Below, piece by piece: positions 32,731-41,750 of a stretch of DNA of 60,151 nucleotides. Source of the stretch: an uncultured Eubacteriales bacterium (GTDB taxonomy: Bacteria; Bacillota; Clostridia; Christensenellales; CAG-138); the NCBI GenBank assembly GCA_900543475.1, contig UQRU01000004.1:1-60151 (forward strand), read 5' to 3'. Position numbers and translations under genes: made by a program. Each line of letters starts with the position of its first letter. The stretch's first letter is position 1. The notes beneath the pieces were generated by a model. The model saw nothing but the letters and a program-made list of their open reading frames with translations. It searched no databases and was not told where the DNA came from.

Positions 32731-32775
32731 TTATGGCCATGCGGCCTTGCGCTGCATGGCCATAAACCGTATAAT
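32731..32775 (+). promoter_or_regulatory. mreCD-mrdA promoter overlapped by an inverted repeat
   Basis: TTGCGC (32747-32752), 17-base spacer and TATAAT (32770-32775) form a promoter. A perfect 12-bp inverted repeat TTATGGCCATGC/GCATGGCCATAA (32731-32742, 32754-32765) surrounds the -35 and runs into the spacer. As it is not followed by a U-run, it looks more like an operator than a terminator. Confidence 0.6.
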
Positions 32776-32866
32776 AAATTAAAGTAAGGGGGGCCGGCTC
32801 TTGGGACGGACAAGTTGCTGAGAGTTGTTTTCGCTCCTTTTATTCTGGAATGGGACGGGAGACAGA

Positions 32867-33727
32867 ATGCGCGATCTGTTTAAAAACAAGCTTTTTATAT
32901 TCCTGGTGATCGCCTTGGTGATCCTGGGCGGCCTTGCCGCCTTTACAGCTGGGAACCGGGCAGCGGTCACCTGGGTGGAGGATGCGATCAATACAGTGGC
33001 CCAGCCTATCCAGCGGTTTTCTGTGCGGGCATCCAACAGCATTATCGATTTTTTTGAGCGGGTGTTTAAGACTTCCGATGCAGACCGGGAAAACGAGCAG
33101 CTGAAGGTGCGCATCGCCCAATATGAAATCATGGAAAACGAGCTGAACAACCTGCGCCAGGAGAACCAGCGGCTAAAAGAACTATTGGATTACGCGGATA
33201 CGGTGGAGGAATATGAGCGGGTCACCGCCCCGGTGATCGGCCGGAGCCAGGGGATCTGGTTCAATCAATTTACCGTGGGCGCCGGCCGCAACCAGGGGGT
33301 GGAGGAGGATATGGCCGTGATCAACGGCGCGGGCTTGGTGGGCCGGGTGACCAGCGTAAGCGCCAACACCTGCAAGGTGACCGCCATTATCGACTCCACG
33401 TCGGACGTGAGCGTGATCGTGGAACGAACCCGGGATTACGGCTTTGTTCGGGGCCTGCTGGAAGCAGGCGGCGGCGACGACACCATGGAACTGTATTTCC
33501 TGCCCATGGGGAACGACTTGGTTCCCGGGGATGTGTTGGTGACCAGCGGCGCAGACGGGGTATTTCCCCGGGGCCTTTCCGTGGGCTCTGTGCTGGAGGT
33601 GTCCAGGTCCAGCGAGGATGCGGAGGACCGGGACGCTTTGGTAAGCCCCACGGTGGACTTCCTGCGCCTGGAAGAAGTGGTGATTTTGACCCACGGGCCG
33701 GAAGAGGAAGAGGAGGAGGCAGAGTAG
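32867..33727 (+). CDS. mreC: Rod shape-determining protein MreC
   Basis: A 286-residue bitopic protein with a membrane helix at residues 8-28, a coiled coil (about 65-105, ENEQLKVRIAQYEIMENEL and following) and the extracytoplasmic beta domain (VTAPVIGRSQGIWFNQFTV, VTSVSANTCKVTAIIDSTSD). It scaffolds the elongation machinery and activates PBP2. The C-terminus is strongly acidic (EEEEEEAE). GGGAG precedes the ATG. mreD starts two bases after the stop. Confidence 0.94.
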   Translation: MRDLFKNKLFIFLVIALVILGGLAAFTAGNRAAVTWVEDAINTVAQPIQRFSVRASNSIIDFFERVFKTSDADRENEQLKVRIAQYEIMENELNNLRQENQRLKELLDYADTVEEYERVTAPVIGRSQGIWFNQFTVGAGRNQGVEEDMAVINGAGLVGRVTSVSANTCKVTAIIDSTSDVSVIVERTRDYGFVRGLLEAGGGDDTMELYFLPMGNDLVPGDVLVTSGADGVFPRGLSVGSVLEVSRSSEDAEDRDALVSPTVDFLRLEEVVILTHGPEEEEEEAE

Positions 33728-33728
33728 G

Positions 33729-34250
33729 TTGTATCGGATTTCGGTGGCGGCTTCCCTGCTGGTAGCCCTGTATTTGGATAGCTTCTTATTCGCCCGGTTC
33801 CATCTCTTCGGGATCCGGCCGGATTGCCTTTTAGCATTGCTGGTGTCCCTGGGGGTGCTGCTGGGGCAAAGCGACGGCCTGATCCTGGGCCTGGTAGCCG
33901 GCCTGCTTAGCGACGTGCTCTTCGGCCGGGCCGTCGGCCTGGGGGCCGTGGCCTATATGCTGGCCGGGGTGGCAGGCGGGTTTTTTTATAAAAAGTTCTA
34001 TGCGGACAATATCGTGATCCCTGCCGCTACCGCTGCTGTTTGCGCATTTGGAAAGGAGCATTTAATGGCCGTATCGGTACGGCTCTTAGGAGGGACGTTT
34101 AGCTATTTTGAAATGTTTTTTACCTATATCTTACCCTGCACGCTGGCTACGGGCCTGTTTTGTGCATTGACCCATCTGCTGATGAAGCCTACCTTGCAGC
34201 GGCAGATCCGTAAACATTATGAACGCCATGCAGGAGGAGGGATCCGATGA
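33729..34250 (+). CDS. mreD: Rod shape-determining protein MreD, TTG start
   Basis: A 173-residue, five- to six-helix membrane protein of the elongasome. DCLLALLVSLGVLLGQSDG and GLLSDVLFGRAVGLGAVAY match the MreD family. No ATG is available: translation begins at TTG one base after the mreC stop region, with GAGGAGG upstream. The stop overlaps the mrdA start (ATGA), showing tight coupling within mreC-mreD-mrdA. Confidence 0.9.
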   Translation: MYRISVAASLLVALYLDSFLFARFHLFGIRPDCLLALLVSLGVLLGQSDGLILGLVAGLLSDVLFGRAVGLGAVAYMLAGVAGGFFYKKFYADNIVIPAATAAVCAFGKEHLMAVSVRLLGGTFSYFEMFFTYILPCTLATGLFCALTHLLMKPTLQRQIRKHYERHAGGGIR

Positions 34251-36868
34251 AATATGGTTCCAGAAGCCGGTACGTTATTTTAGGCGTCGTATTGCTCCTG
34301 CTGATGGCCGCCCTGATCTATCAGCTGAGCAACGTGACCCTGGCCGCCGGCGCGGAATATGCGGAGCAAGCCGCCATTAAAGCCACCTCCACCATTGATG
34401 TGGAAGGGACCCGGGGCCGTATCCTGGACCGGAACGGCGTGGTGCTGGCCTATAGCAAGGATAGCTACAACGTGGAGTTCCTGCGGGATGGGGATAACCG
34501 GACGGATTATGACAGCGCCATCTATACGGAAGCCTTGATGAAGGCCATTGAGATCATCGAGGCGGGAGGCGGTACCACCATCGACACCTCCTATATCCGC
34601 CAGGACCCGGATACCGGGGAATTGTACTATGAATGGGGGGTAAGCAGCAAGGCCAACCAGGTGGCCCGCTATCGTAATTTCTGCGAGGCCATGGGCTTTA
34701 CCATCGAGTACGATGAGAACATCAAGGATAAGGCTTTGTGGGATACCTCCCAGTGGCCCACCGCCGAGGAAAGCTACAACAAGCTCCGGGCCCTGTGGTT
34801 CATCCCGGAGGAGCTTACCTTTGCGGAGGCCAACAAGATCATCTCCATCCGCCAGGAAGTGAACCTGAACAATTACCGGGCCTATGAGCCCATTACCATC
34901 GCTTACGACGTAAGCATGGACGTGGTGGCCCAGATCAAGCTGCGGGCGGACGAGCTGCCCGGCTTGCAGGTATCCCAGTCCACCACCCGGATCTATCCCC
35001 GGGGTACCACAGCGGCCCATATTCTAGGCTATCTGGGGAAGCCTTCCCGGGAGCAACTGAAGACCTTGAAAGACCTGGGATACGCAGCCGATGATTATAT
35101 CGGCGTGTCCGGGGTGGAAAGCACCATGGAAAGCTACCTGACCGCCTCTACCAGCGAGCGCAAGGGCAGCAAAACCGTGGAGATCAATAAGAACCTGAGC
35201 ACTGTGCGGGAGCTGGATTATGAAAGCCCCTCCGACGGGGACGATGTGATGCTCACCATCGACGTAAACCTGCAGACGGCGGTGGAACAGGCGCTGGCGG
35301 AGCTGGTGGAGGAGATCGCCGCCAGCGAGGAAGAGCGGCTTCAGCCCGGCACAGAAATCTATGAGGACTATGCCAAACTGGCGCCGGATAACGATGTCTC
35401 CAAGATCAATACCGCCAAAACCGGCGCGGCGGTGGTGATGGATGTGGAGACCGGGGACGTGTTGGCCATGGCCAGCTACCCTACCTTTGACCCCAATTGG
35501 TTCACCGGCGGCCTCTCCACCGAGCAGTCCAAAGCCCTCTTTGGGGACGACGAGGACCCGGAAAATGAGGCGGGCATCACCACCCCCACCCTGAATAAGG
35601 CCGTTTCTACCCGCCTAGCGCCGGGTAGTATCTTCAAGATGGTCACAGGCATCGCAGGGGTGGCGGAAGGCGTATTGGATATGAACGAGCAGATCAGCTG
35701 CGAATACGAATACGTCATCGTCAACGAGGACGGCACCCGCATCGAGCAGAACGCCCCCCGGTGCCATGTGGATAATTTGTCCCAGGCCCATTCCAAGCAT
35801 GCAAATCAGACCCTGGTGGACGCCATTCGAAATTCCTGCAACTATTACTTCTGCGAGGTGGCGTACCGGCTGGGTATCGAGCGGCTTTACGATTGGGCGG
35901 AGGCCTTCGGCCTCACCTCTCCCACCAATATCGAGCTTACCGGCGAGGCTACAGGCATCGTAGGCAAGCAGGACGTATTGTTTGACAATACGCTGATGAA
36001 CGAAGAAAACCTGGTGGAGGTCTACGGGCAAAAGACCAGCCTGCCCGGCCTGATCTATCGAAAGCTAAAGGAAAAGCTGACGGAGTTTGTGGAGCTACGG
36101 CACATGGAGGTGGAGGATGAAGCCATCGACCGGTGCGCCCGGCGGCTGATGGAGCTGCAGGACGGTAGCGTGGAAGGCAAGGGCGACCAGATCCGCCAGA
36201 TCATCAGCGACGAGATCGGCATCCCGGTGGGCATTACCATCGAGCGGCAGGATTGGACCAACGCCATTTCCTCCCTGCTCACGGAGCTGCAATGGAAGGC
36301 CACCCAGACCATCCGTACCGGGTTTGGCCAAGGCGTGACCCTGGTGACCCCCATTGCGGTGGCCCGGTACGCCAGCGCCATCGCCAACAAAGGGACGGTA
36401 TATGACGCTCACATCGTGGACCGTATTTTGGATAGCGAAGGCAACCTGATCGAGGAGATCGAGCCCACGGTATTTAACCAGATCGACTTGCCGGATGCGG
36501 TGTGGGACGTGGTCTATGAAGGCATGAAAGGCGTGGTGTCCCCGGAGGACGGCGGCACGGCGGCCAATTACTTCTCCACCTCCTTCCGGGAAAAATATTT
36601 GAGCGATACCTCGGAAAAGCGCGTGGCAGGTAAGACAGGTACCGCCCAGATCACCACCGTGAACCAGATCGATATTGAAAATACCTCCTGGTTCGTGGCA
36701 TTCGGCCCCATCGACGATCCGGAGATCGTGGTGGTGGTGTGCGTGCCCTACGGCCGGTCCGGCTCCTCCAGCGCGCCGGCGGTGGAGGATATCTTTAGCT
36801 ACTATTTCGGCCGGCAGGAATCCGCCACCCCGGAAAACCTGGCGGAAATAAACGCGATCGTACCATAA
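34247..36868 (+). CDS. mrdA: Penicillin-binding protein 2, elongation transpeptidase
   Basis: An 873-residue class B PBP that cross-links wall peptides during elongation. It has an N-terminal membrane helix (residues 8-28), a dimerisation/pedestal domain starting with GTRGRILDRNGVVLAYS, and the transpeptidase domain. The active-site motifs are S460-x2-K (LAPGSIFKMV), SCN near 530 and KTG near 796 (AGKTGTAQ). It is longer than usual (600-750): about 100 extra residues, rich in charged helices, lie between SCN and KTG. It closes the mreC-mreD-mrdA operon. GGAGG precedes the ATG and a terminator follows. Confidence 0.95.
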   Translation: MKYGSRSRYVILGVVLLLLMAALIYQLSNVTLAAGAEYAEQAAIKATSTIDVEGTRGRILDRNGVVLAYSKDSYNVEFLRDGDNRTDYDSAIYTEALMKAIEIIEAGGGTTIDTSYIRQDPDTGELYYEWGVSSKANQVARYRNFCEAMGFTIEYDENIKDKALWDTSQWPTAEESYNKLRALWFIPEELTFAEANKIISIRQEVNLNNYRAYEPITIAYDVSMDVVAQIKLRADELPGLQVSQSTTRIYPRGTTAAHILGYLGKPSREQLKTLKDLGYAADDYIGVSGVESTMESYLTASTSERKGSKTVEINKNLSTVRELDYESPSDGDDVMLTIDVNLQTAVEQALAELVEEIAASEEERLQPGTEIYEDYAKLAPDNDVSKINTAKTGAAVVMDVETGDVLAMASYPTFDPNWFTGGLSTEQSKALFGDDEDPENEAGITTPTLNKAVSTRLAPGSIFKMVTGIAGVAEGVLDMNEQISCEYEYVIVNEDGTRIEQNAPRCHVDNLSQAHSKHANQTLVDAIRNSCNYYFCEVAYRLGIERLYDWAEAFGLTSPTNIELTGEATGIVGKQDVLFDNTLMNEENLVEVYGQKTSLPGLIYRKLKEKLTEFVELRHMEVEDEAIDRCARRLMELQDGSVEGKGDQIRQIISDEIGIPVGITIERQDWTNAISSLLTELQWKATQTIRTGFGQGVTLVTPIAVARYASAIANKGTVYDAHIVDRILDSEGNLIEEIEPTVFNQIDLPDAVWDVVYEGMKGVVSPEDGGTAANYFSTSFREKYLSDTSEKRVAGKTGTAQITTVNQIDIENTSWFVAFGPIDDPEIVVVVCVPYGRSGSSSAPAVEDIFSYYFGRQESATPENLAEINAIVP

Positions 36869-36884
36869 GAAATACGGTTCATTC

Positions 36885-36920
36885 GGCATGGGAATCCGTC
36901 ATTCCCATGCCATCTTTTAT
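36885..36920 (+). terminator. Terminator of the mre-mrdA operon
   Basis: Perfect 11-bp stem GGCATGGGAAT/ATTCCCATGCC (36885-36895, 36901-36911), loop CCGTC, followed by ATCTTTTATT. Confidence 0.85.
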
Positions 36921-36958
36921 TCACTGCAATTGCCCTTTCCTTAGGGGGAGGAATGGAG

Positions 36959-36964
36959 TATAAT
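36959..36964 (+). promoter_or_regulatory. Probable -10 of the lgt promoter
   Basis: TATAAT at 36959-36964, with only a weak TTTCCT at -35 spacing (17 bases). It lies 98 bases before the lgt ATG. Confidence 0.4.
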
Positions 36965-37062
36965 AAGAAAATGCAGATCAGGCCGTCCTTGCTTTAGCCT
37001 GGAAATGGATGGCGTTGGACGAGCTCCTGACTTGCACCATTCGATTGGTATAGGAGGTATTT

Positions 37063-38130
37063 ATGGTCAATCCCGATCGGGTAGCGTTTACCATTTTTGG
37101 CAAGGATATATATTGGTATGGCGTGCTGATGGCCATTGGTATTTTAATTGCCATTTGGCTTGGCACCAAGGAGGAACGGCGCAAGAACCTTCCCAAGGAT
37201 ACCATCCTGGATTGCTGCCTGTATATGATCCCCCTGGGCGTGGTTTGCGCCCGGCTCTATTATGTGATCTTTGAGTGGAAGTACTATAGCCAGCATCTGA
37301 TCGAGGTGTTCTATGTCTGGGAAGGCGGCCTGGCCTTTTACGGCGCCCTCCTCGGCGGCTTATTGGGCCTTTGGCTGGCCAGCCGGCATAAGAAATTGCG
37401 GCTGCTCAAGCTCATGGATTGCATCGCGCCAGGGGTGGTGCTGGCCCAAGCCATAGGCCGCTGGGGGAACTTCTTCAACCAGGAAGCCTTTGGCCTGCCG
37501 GTGAACAACGGGGCCTTGTATTGGTTCCCCCTGTGCGTACGCATCGACGGGGTGCACTATTTCAACGGGGAGCTCTGCTCCAATCCCTATCACCTGGCCA
37601 CGTTCTTCTATGAATCCGCTTGGTGCTTCTTGGTGTTCCTGTTCCTGTGGAGCTACCGGAAAAAATTTAAGCATGATGGGGATGCGTTCTTTACCTATGC
37701 CTTCCTCTATGGCTTTGAGAGAATGTTTGTGGAGGGCCTGCGGGGAGATAGCTTGTACCTGATCCAGCCGGGCGAGCTGTTTGCCCAGGGGATCCGGGTG
37801 AGCCAGCTTGGGTCCTTTGTCGCGGTGGTCATTATCGGCATCTTTTTCCTGGTGCGCCGGGCAAAGGAGAAAAAGCTGGGCCGCCTGATCTGGCCTGCGC
37901 CGGAGGTGGCGGAAGCCCCGGCGGAAGCGGCGGAACAGCCGGAACCGGAACAAGGGGAAGGGGAAGTTATGGTAGAGCAGGTGGAAGCGGTGTTCTTTAC
38001 CCAGGAAGCCGCCCCGGACGCAGAGAAGCCGAAGGAAGCCGCGCCCCAGCCAACGGAGGAGGCCCAAGCGCGTCCTGACGGGACCGACGAAGGGGAAGGC
38101 CCGCAAGAAGAGCAGAAGCAAACGGAATAA
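37063..38130 (+). CDS. lgt: Prolipoprotein diacylglyceryl transferase with acidic C-terminal tail
   Basis: A 355-residue membrane enzyme that transfers diacylglycerol from phosphatidylglycerol to the lipobox Cys of prolipoproteins, the first step of lipoprotein maturation. Seven helices and the signature GRWGNFFNQEAFG (about residues 129-141) are present, along with EGGLAFYGALLGG. The enzyme core ends near residue 275. A further 80 residues form a low-complexity tail of Glu, Ala, Pro and Gln (EAAEQPEPEQGEGEV and similar), not part of the family. AGGAGG precedes the ATG. At least eight lipoprotein precursors are encoded in this window. Confidence 0.94.
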   Translation: MVNPDRVAFTIFGKDIYWYGVLMAIGILIAIWLGTKEERRKNLPKDTILDCCLYMIPLGVVCARLYYVIFEWKYYSQHLIEVFYVWEGGLAFYGALLGGLLGLWLASRHKKLRLLKLMDCIAPGVVLAQAIGRWGNFFNQEAFGLPVNNGALYWFPLCVRIDGVHYFNGELCSNPYHLATFFYESAWCFLVFLFLWSYRKKFKHDGDAFFTYAFLYGFERMFVEGLRGDSLYLIQPGELFAQGIRVSQLGSFVAVVIIGIFFLVRRAKEKKLGRLIWPAPEVAEAPAEAAEQPEPEQGEGEVMVEQVEAVFFTQEAAPDAEKPKEAAPQPTEEAQARPDGTDEGEGPQEEQKQTE

Positions 38131-38172
38131 TACGGAGCAACTGCACCGGTATTGTGCGGCGGAGGAAAAGCT

Positions 38173-39618
38173 ATGCGTAACCTTACCATGATGACGGACT
38201 TGTATCAGCTGACCATGATGTACGGCTATTACAAGCATGGCATGAGCCAAAATGAAGCGGTATTCGATCTGTTCTTTCGGACGACCCGCCCCCATAGCGA
38301 ATATAGCGTGATGGCAGGGACCCAGTCTGTGATCGAATACATCAACGACCTGCATTTTTCCCAGGAGGATATCGCATATCTGCGCTCCCTGGCCCTGTTT
38401 GACGAGGATTTCCTACACATGTTGGAGGAGCTGCGCTTTACCGGGGAGATCTACGGCATGGAGGAAGGGACCCTGGTATTCCCTTATGAGCCCTTGCTGC
38501 GGGTACGGGCGCCCATTATGGAGGCCCAACTGGTGGAAACGGCGTTGCTTACCCTGGTGAACCACCAGACCCTTATCGCCACCAAGGCCAGCCGGGTGGT
38601 TCACGCGGCCCAGGGGGATGCGGTGCTGGAGTTTGGCCTGCGTCGTGCCCAGGGCCCGGACGCGGGCATTTATGGCGCCCGGGCGGCAGTGGTAGGCGGC
38701 TGCGATTCCACCTCCAACGTGTTGGCAGGCCAGTGGTTTGGGCTGGGGGTCAAGGGGACCCACGCCCATAGCTGGGTGATGAGTTTCCCGGATGAAATAT
38801 CCGCTTTCCGGGCGTATGCGGATATATTCCCCACCTCCTGCATGTTGCTGGTGGATACCTACGATACCCTGAGAAGCGGCGTGCCCAATGCGATCAAGGT
38901 GTTTGATGAACTGCGGGCAAAGGGTTATGAGCCGGTGGGCATTCGGTTGGATAGCGGCGATTTGGCTTATCTATCCAAAAAAGCCCGGATCATGATGGAT
39001 GAAGCCGGATATCCCAATGCCAAGATATTCGCCAGCAGCGACCTGGACGAATATGTGATCCGGGATCTGAAGACCCAAGGGGCCAAGATCGACGTTTGGG
39101 GCGTGGGTACCCGGCTGATCACCAGCGCGGACTGGCCGGCCTTGGGCGGCGTATATAAGCTGGCAGCTGAGGTGGTGGATGGGACGGTCATCCCCAAGAT
39201 CAAGCTGAGCGAAAACGTAGCCAAGCTGACCAACCCCGGCTATAAAAAGGTGGTGCGCTTCTATTCCAATGCCACCGGTAAGGCCATGGCGGACCTGATC
39301 ATGCTGGACGAGGAAACGGTGGATGTAAGCAAGCCCTTGCGCATTTACCATCCGGAGCAGCCCTACAAAACCACCGTATTGCAGGATTTCCATACCCGGG
39401 AGCTGTTGGTGCCCCTGTTCGTCAACGGGAAACAGGTATATCAATCCCCGGATGTGCATGCCCTGCGGGACTACAATGCCCGGGAGATGGATTCCTTCTG
39501 GGAGGAGTATAAGCGGGTGTTGAATCCCCAGGCCTACAAGGTGGATATTTCGGACAAGCTGTATGATCTCAAACAGCGCCTCATTCGGGAAAATGCGAAA
39601 CGAGACGTTTATGCGTAA
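38173..39618 (+). CDS. pncB: Nicotinate phosphoribosyltransferase
   Basis: A 481-residue enzyme of NAD salvage: nicotinate + PRPP to nicotinate mononucleotide. The N-terminus MTDLYQLTMMYGYYKHG is typical, followed by the catalytic-His region GTHAHSWVMSF and the phosphate-binding IRLDSGDLAYLSKKAR. Length fits the bacterial long form. The ATG at 38173 has GGAGGAAAA upstream. It follows lgt after 42 bases. The next gene, a lipoprotein, overlaps its stop by eight bases. Confidence 0.95.
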   Translation: MRNLTMMTDLYQLTMMYGYYKHGMSQNEAVFDLFFRTTRPHSEYSVMAGTQSVIEYINDLHFSQEDIAYLRSLALFDEDFLHMLEELRFTGEIYGMEEGTLVFPYEPLLRVRAPIMEAQLVETALLTLVNHQTLIATKASRVVHAAQGDAVLEFGLRRAQGPDAGIYGARAAVVGGCDSTSNVLAGQWFGLGVKGTHAHSWVMSFPDEISAFRAYADIFPTSCMLLVDTYDTLRSGVPNAIKVFDELRAKGYEPVGIRLDSGDLAYLSKKARIMMDEAGYPNAKIFASSDLDEYVIRDLKTQGAKIDVWGVGTRLITSADWPALGGVYKLAAEVVDGTVIPKIKLSENVAKLTNPGYKKVVRFYSNATGKAMADLIMLDEETVDVSKPLRIYHPEQPYKTTVLQDFHTRELLVPLFVNGKQVYQSPDVHALRDYNAREMDSFWEEYKRVLNPQAYKVDISDKLYDLKQRLIRENAKRDVYA

Positions 39619-40165
39619 ACATATTTGCAGGGCGCTCCTGCTTGCGGGACTATGTTTGGTTTTTAGCGGATGCGTGGTGCATACCGGCGCGCAATTGCAG
39701 CCGGATGTAACCCTGCCGCCGGCGGCAACCCCGACTCCGGCCGTTACGCCCACCCCCAGCCCCACCCCAGCCGTGGAAGCCATGGCCAGCGCTGCGCCGA
39801 TCCCTGGCGTGGATACCCGCTACGACGCCTTGGGCGCCTATGTTTCCGACGCCGCCCATTTCCAGCAGTACCTCTCCTTCAATATGGTACAGGTATATGA
39901 GCAGGAGGAGGATACCTTCCTGGACGCCATTGCGGTAAACGATTATCCTTCCACCCTGGTATGCGCCATGGACGTGGTGTTTTACGATGGGGAGGGGACG
40001 GAGGTGAACCGGGCCCGGATCCAGACCCAGGACGGCCAATACGTACTTCGGCTTCAGCCGGGGGAAACGGTGCTCTATGCCCAGATCAATACGGATATTA
40101 CCCTGACCGACATGGAGTTTGCCCTGGAATTTAACGACACCCTGGGGGTTTTACCCGCGTCCTAA
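39611..40165 (+). CDS. Lipoprotein of unknown function with Thr/Pro linker
   Basis: A 184-residue lipoprotein: basic N-terminus MRKHIC, hydrophobic core and lipobox FSGC (Cys about residue 21). A Pro/Thr-rich spacer (ATPTPAVTPTPSPTPAV) leads to a beta-rich domain (about residues 80-184) with VNDYPSTLVCAMDVVFYD and LQPGETVLYAQI. The pattern resembles FxLYD-type immunoglobulin-like domains but was not matched with confidence. The ATG overlaps the pncB stop, indicating cotranscription. No function is assigned. Confidence 0.75.
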   Translation: MRKHICRALLLAGLCLVFSGCVVHTGAQLQPDVTLPPAATPTPAVTPTPSPTPAVEAMASAAPIPGVDTRYDALGAYVSDAAHFQQYLSFNMVQVYEQEEDTFLDAIAVNDYPSTLVCAMDVVFYDGEGTEVNRARIQTQDGQYVLRLQPGETVLYAQINTDITLTDMEFALEFNDTLGVLPAS

Positions 40166-40190
40166 GCGGGATGCAAGGACCGATCGCATA

Positions 40191-40239
40191 AAAACGGCCT
40201 CCTGCCCGGTATACTTGCCCGGGGAGGAGGCCGTTTTGT
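40191..40239. terminator. Bidirectional terminator
   Basis: AAAACGGCCTCCT/AGGAGGCCGTTTT outer arms (40191 onward to 40239) with an inner CCCGG/CCGGG stem. The A- and U-runs in the arms serve the convergent lipoprotein and small membrane genes. Confidence 0.8.
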
Positions 40240-40255
40240 ATTCGCAGAAAAGCGC

Positions 40256-40483
40256 CTATTTATTTTTGGGATACGCCTCAAGATAGCAGATGACCAATCC
40301 TCCGCACATCACAGCCATTGCCAAGATAAAGGGAAACAACATACCGGTCCCAAGGAAGCTACCCCAAAGCCCGTCGATCCCATTATAATCCCAAGGATGG
40401 ATCGCGGCTTGAATAAAACAAAATAAGGAAAAGGCCATTCCAACCAGGGTGAGCAGCAGGCCAAAAATCATTTTTTTCGTCAT
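40256..40483 (-). CDS. Small two-helix membrane protein, hypothetical
   Basis: A 75-residue protein with two hydrophobic helices (residues 5-28 and 44-68) separated by a short loop containing HPWDYNGIDGLWGS, and a basic end PKNK. GGAGG lies about 11 bases before the ATG at 40483. No family was recognised. It lies downstream of the SPOR-domain gene on the same strand but some 190 bases away. Confidence 0.55.
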   Translation of the reverse strand: MTKKMIFGLLLTLVGMAFSLFCFIQAAIHPWDYNGIDGLWGSFLGTGMLFPFILAMAVMCGGLVICYLEAYPKNK

Positions 40484-40675
40484 CCATGCAGATCCTCCAG
40501 TAATATTTGCCGTAGCCAAGCAAGAGTATAGCACAGGATCGGGAAGGAAGCAACCAACCGGGGTACAGCAGGACGCAAAAGCCGCTGTTGCGACTGAAAT
40601 GTAAAAGAAAAGGGCGGCATAGCCGCCCCCTATGGCAAGGTGATTTCCACAAGATACCCTCCACAGCATTCCCCT

Positions 40676-41581
40676 CTATGCGGTAAGGGCGAACACCATT
40701 TTTTCATAGGAATGGGTCATGGCGAGCTGGGCGTATTTTAGGGCGGCGGCAAATTCCGTATGGGAGGAAGCGCCGCTTTGCACCAATGGGGATAGGACAG
40801 CTGTAAATTCCCCTTTGCAGGCCAATAGGCTGGCAATGGCTGGAGCGCTGTCCCCATAGGCGGCAAGAGCGGCCATTTGCTGCTCCAGATCCTGCTGGAT
40901 CTGCTGAACGGCGGCCTGCCCATCGGACACGTTTTGCCCGTCCCTGTCAAAGGCGATGGCCGCCTGGGTCATGGCCTCTTGGGCTTGGTATAGGGCGGAA
41001 AAGCCCGATTCCACCTGGGCAAGCTGGCCTTCCTCCGCGCTGACCCGGAAGGTGGCGCCTGGCGCCTCGATGGCATAGACGGTGCAATCCATGCCTTCGC
41101 TTACCAACCGGTCCTTTACTTCTTTTGCTTCGGATTCCAGGGCATACCCCGCCGCCAATACGCGGTAGCGGTCTCCATCTTGCAGCACATAGCCCCCCGC
41201 CCCTTGGCTTTTTAGGGTATCGCTTTGTTTTTGGGCGTTCTCCGCAGAGGAAAAAACCCCCATTTGCAACGTATAGCAGGTCAGAGCCGGTAGGGCAATA
41301 TCTTCGCTGCGGGAGGAGGGGGCTGTACTAAGGCTTACTTGTTGCACATCTTCCGTTTCCGGGGCAGTTAAATCCTCCTGTTCCCGGCCCAAGGAGGCTA
41401 GCGCCTCAAAGGCTGGGGCCATTACCTTTTCCGCAAGCCATGTGCCTGCCGCGCTGGCGGATACCAAATATACAATGCCAGCCAGCATCAGCATGGCCAT
41501 TACAGCCTTGCCCGCCCCGCTGCTGCCTGGTTGGCTGGAGCGGCGGGCCGGCCTGCGCCGTCTGCGCCGTGAAAATTCCAT
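40676..41581 (-). CDS. SPOR-domain membrane protein
   Basis: A 301-residue bitopic protein. The N-terminus is very basic (SRRRRRRPARRS), followed by a membrane helix (about residues 27-47), then an acidic linker, a SPOR domain (about 100-172: YTLQMGVFSSAENAQKQSD, YRVLAAGYALESEAKEVK) and a C-terminal helical region with coiled-coil character (about 190-300). SPOR domains bind denuded septal peptidoglycan, so it is likely a division or sporulation-associated wall protein. The start codon is preceded by a weak ribosome site (GGGGACACGAGG). Confidence 0.85.
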   Translation of the reverse strand: MEFSRRRRRRPARRSSQPGSSGAGKAVMAMLMLAGIVYLVSASAAGTWLAEKVMAPAFEALASLGREQEDLTAPETEDVQQVSLSTAPSSRSEDIALPALTCYTLQMGVFSSAENAQKQSDTLKSQGAGGYVLQDGDRYRVLAAGYALESEAKEVKDRLVSEGMDCTVYAIEAPGATFRVSAEEGQLAQVESGFSALYQAQEAMTQAAIAFDRDGQNVSDGQAAVQQIQQDLEQQMAALAAYGDSAPAIASLLACKGEFTAVLSPLVQSGASSHTEFAAALKYAQLAMTHSYEKMVFALTA

Positions 41582-41681
41582 CCTCGTGTCCCCGCTTCCT
41601 ATATATGGTTTCTTGCTCTATGGATATTCCCCATTTCACCGAAACAGAACGCGGGATGGACAAATTGAAGAGAAAATATAT

Positions 41682-41713
41682 TTGACAAAAAGTCGTATAT
41701 ATTTGACTTTTTG
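41682..41713 (+). promoter_or_regulatory. Control region of the xre gene with inverted repeat
   Basis: Two TTGAC boxes (TTGACA 41682-41687 and TTGACT 41703-41708) lie inside an inverted repeat CAAAAAGTC/GACTTTTTG (41686-41694, 41705-41713). The second box is followed after 17 bases by an extended but weak -10 (TGCTAGCCT). The repeat is a good candidate for autoregulation by the Xre protein. Confidence 0.5.
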
Positions 41714-41750
41714 CAGCCGGTATGCTAGCCTATAACCAGGAGGAAATCCA

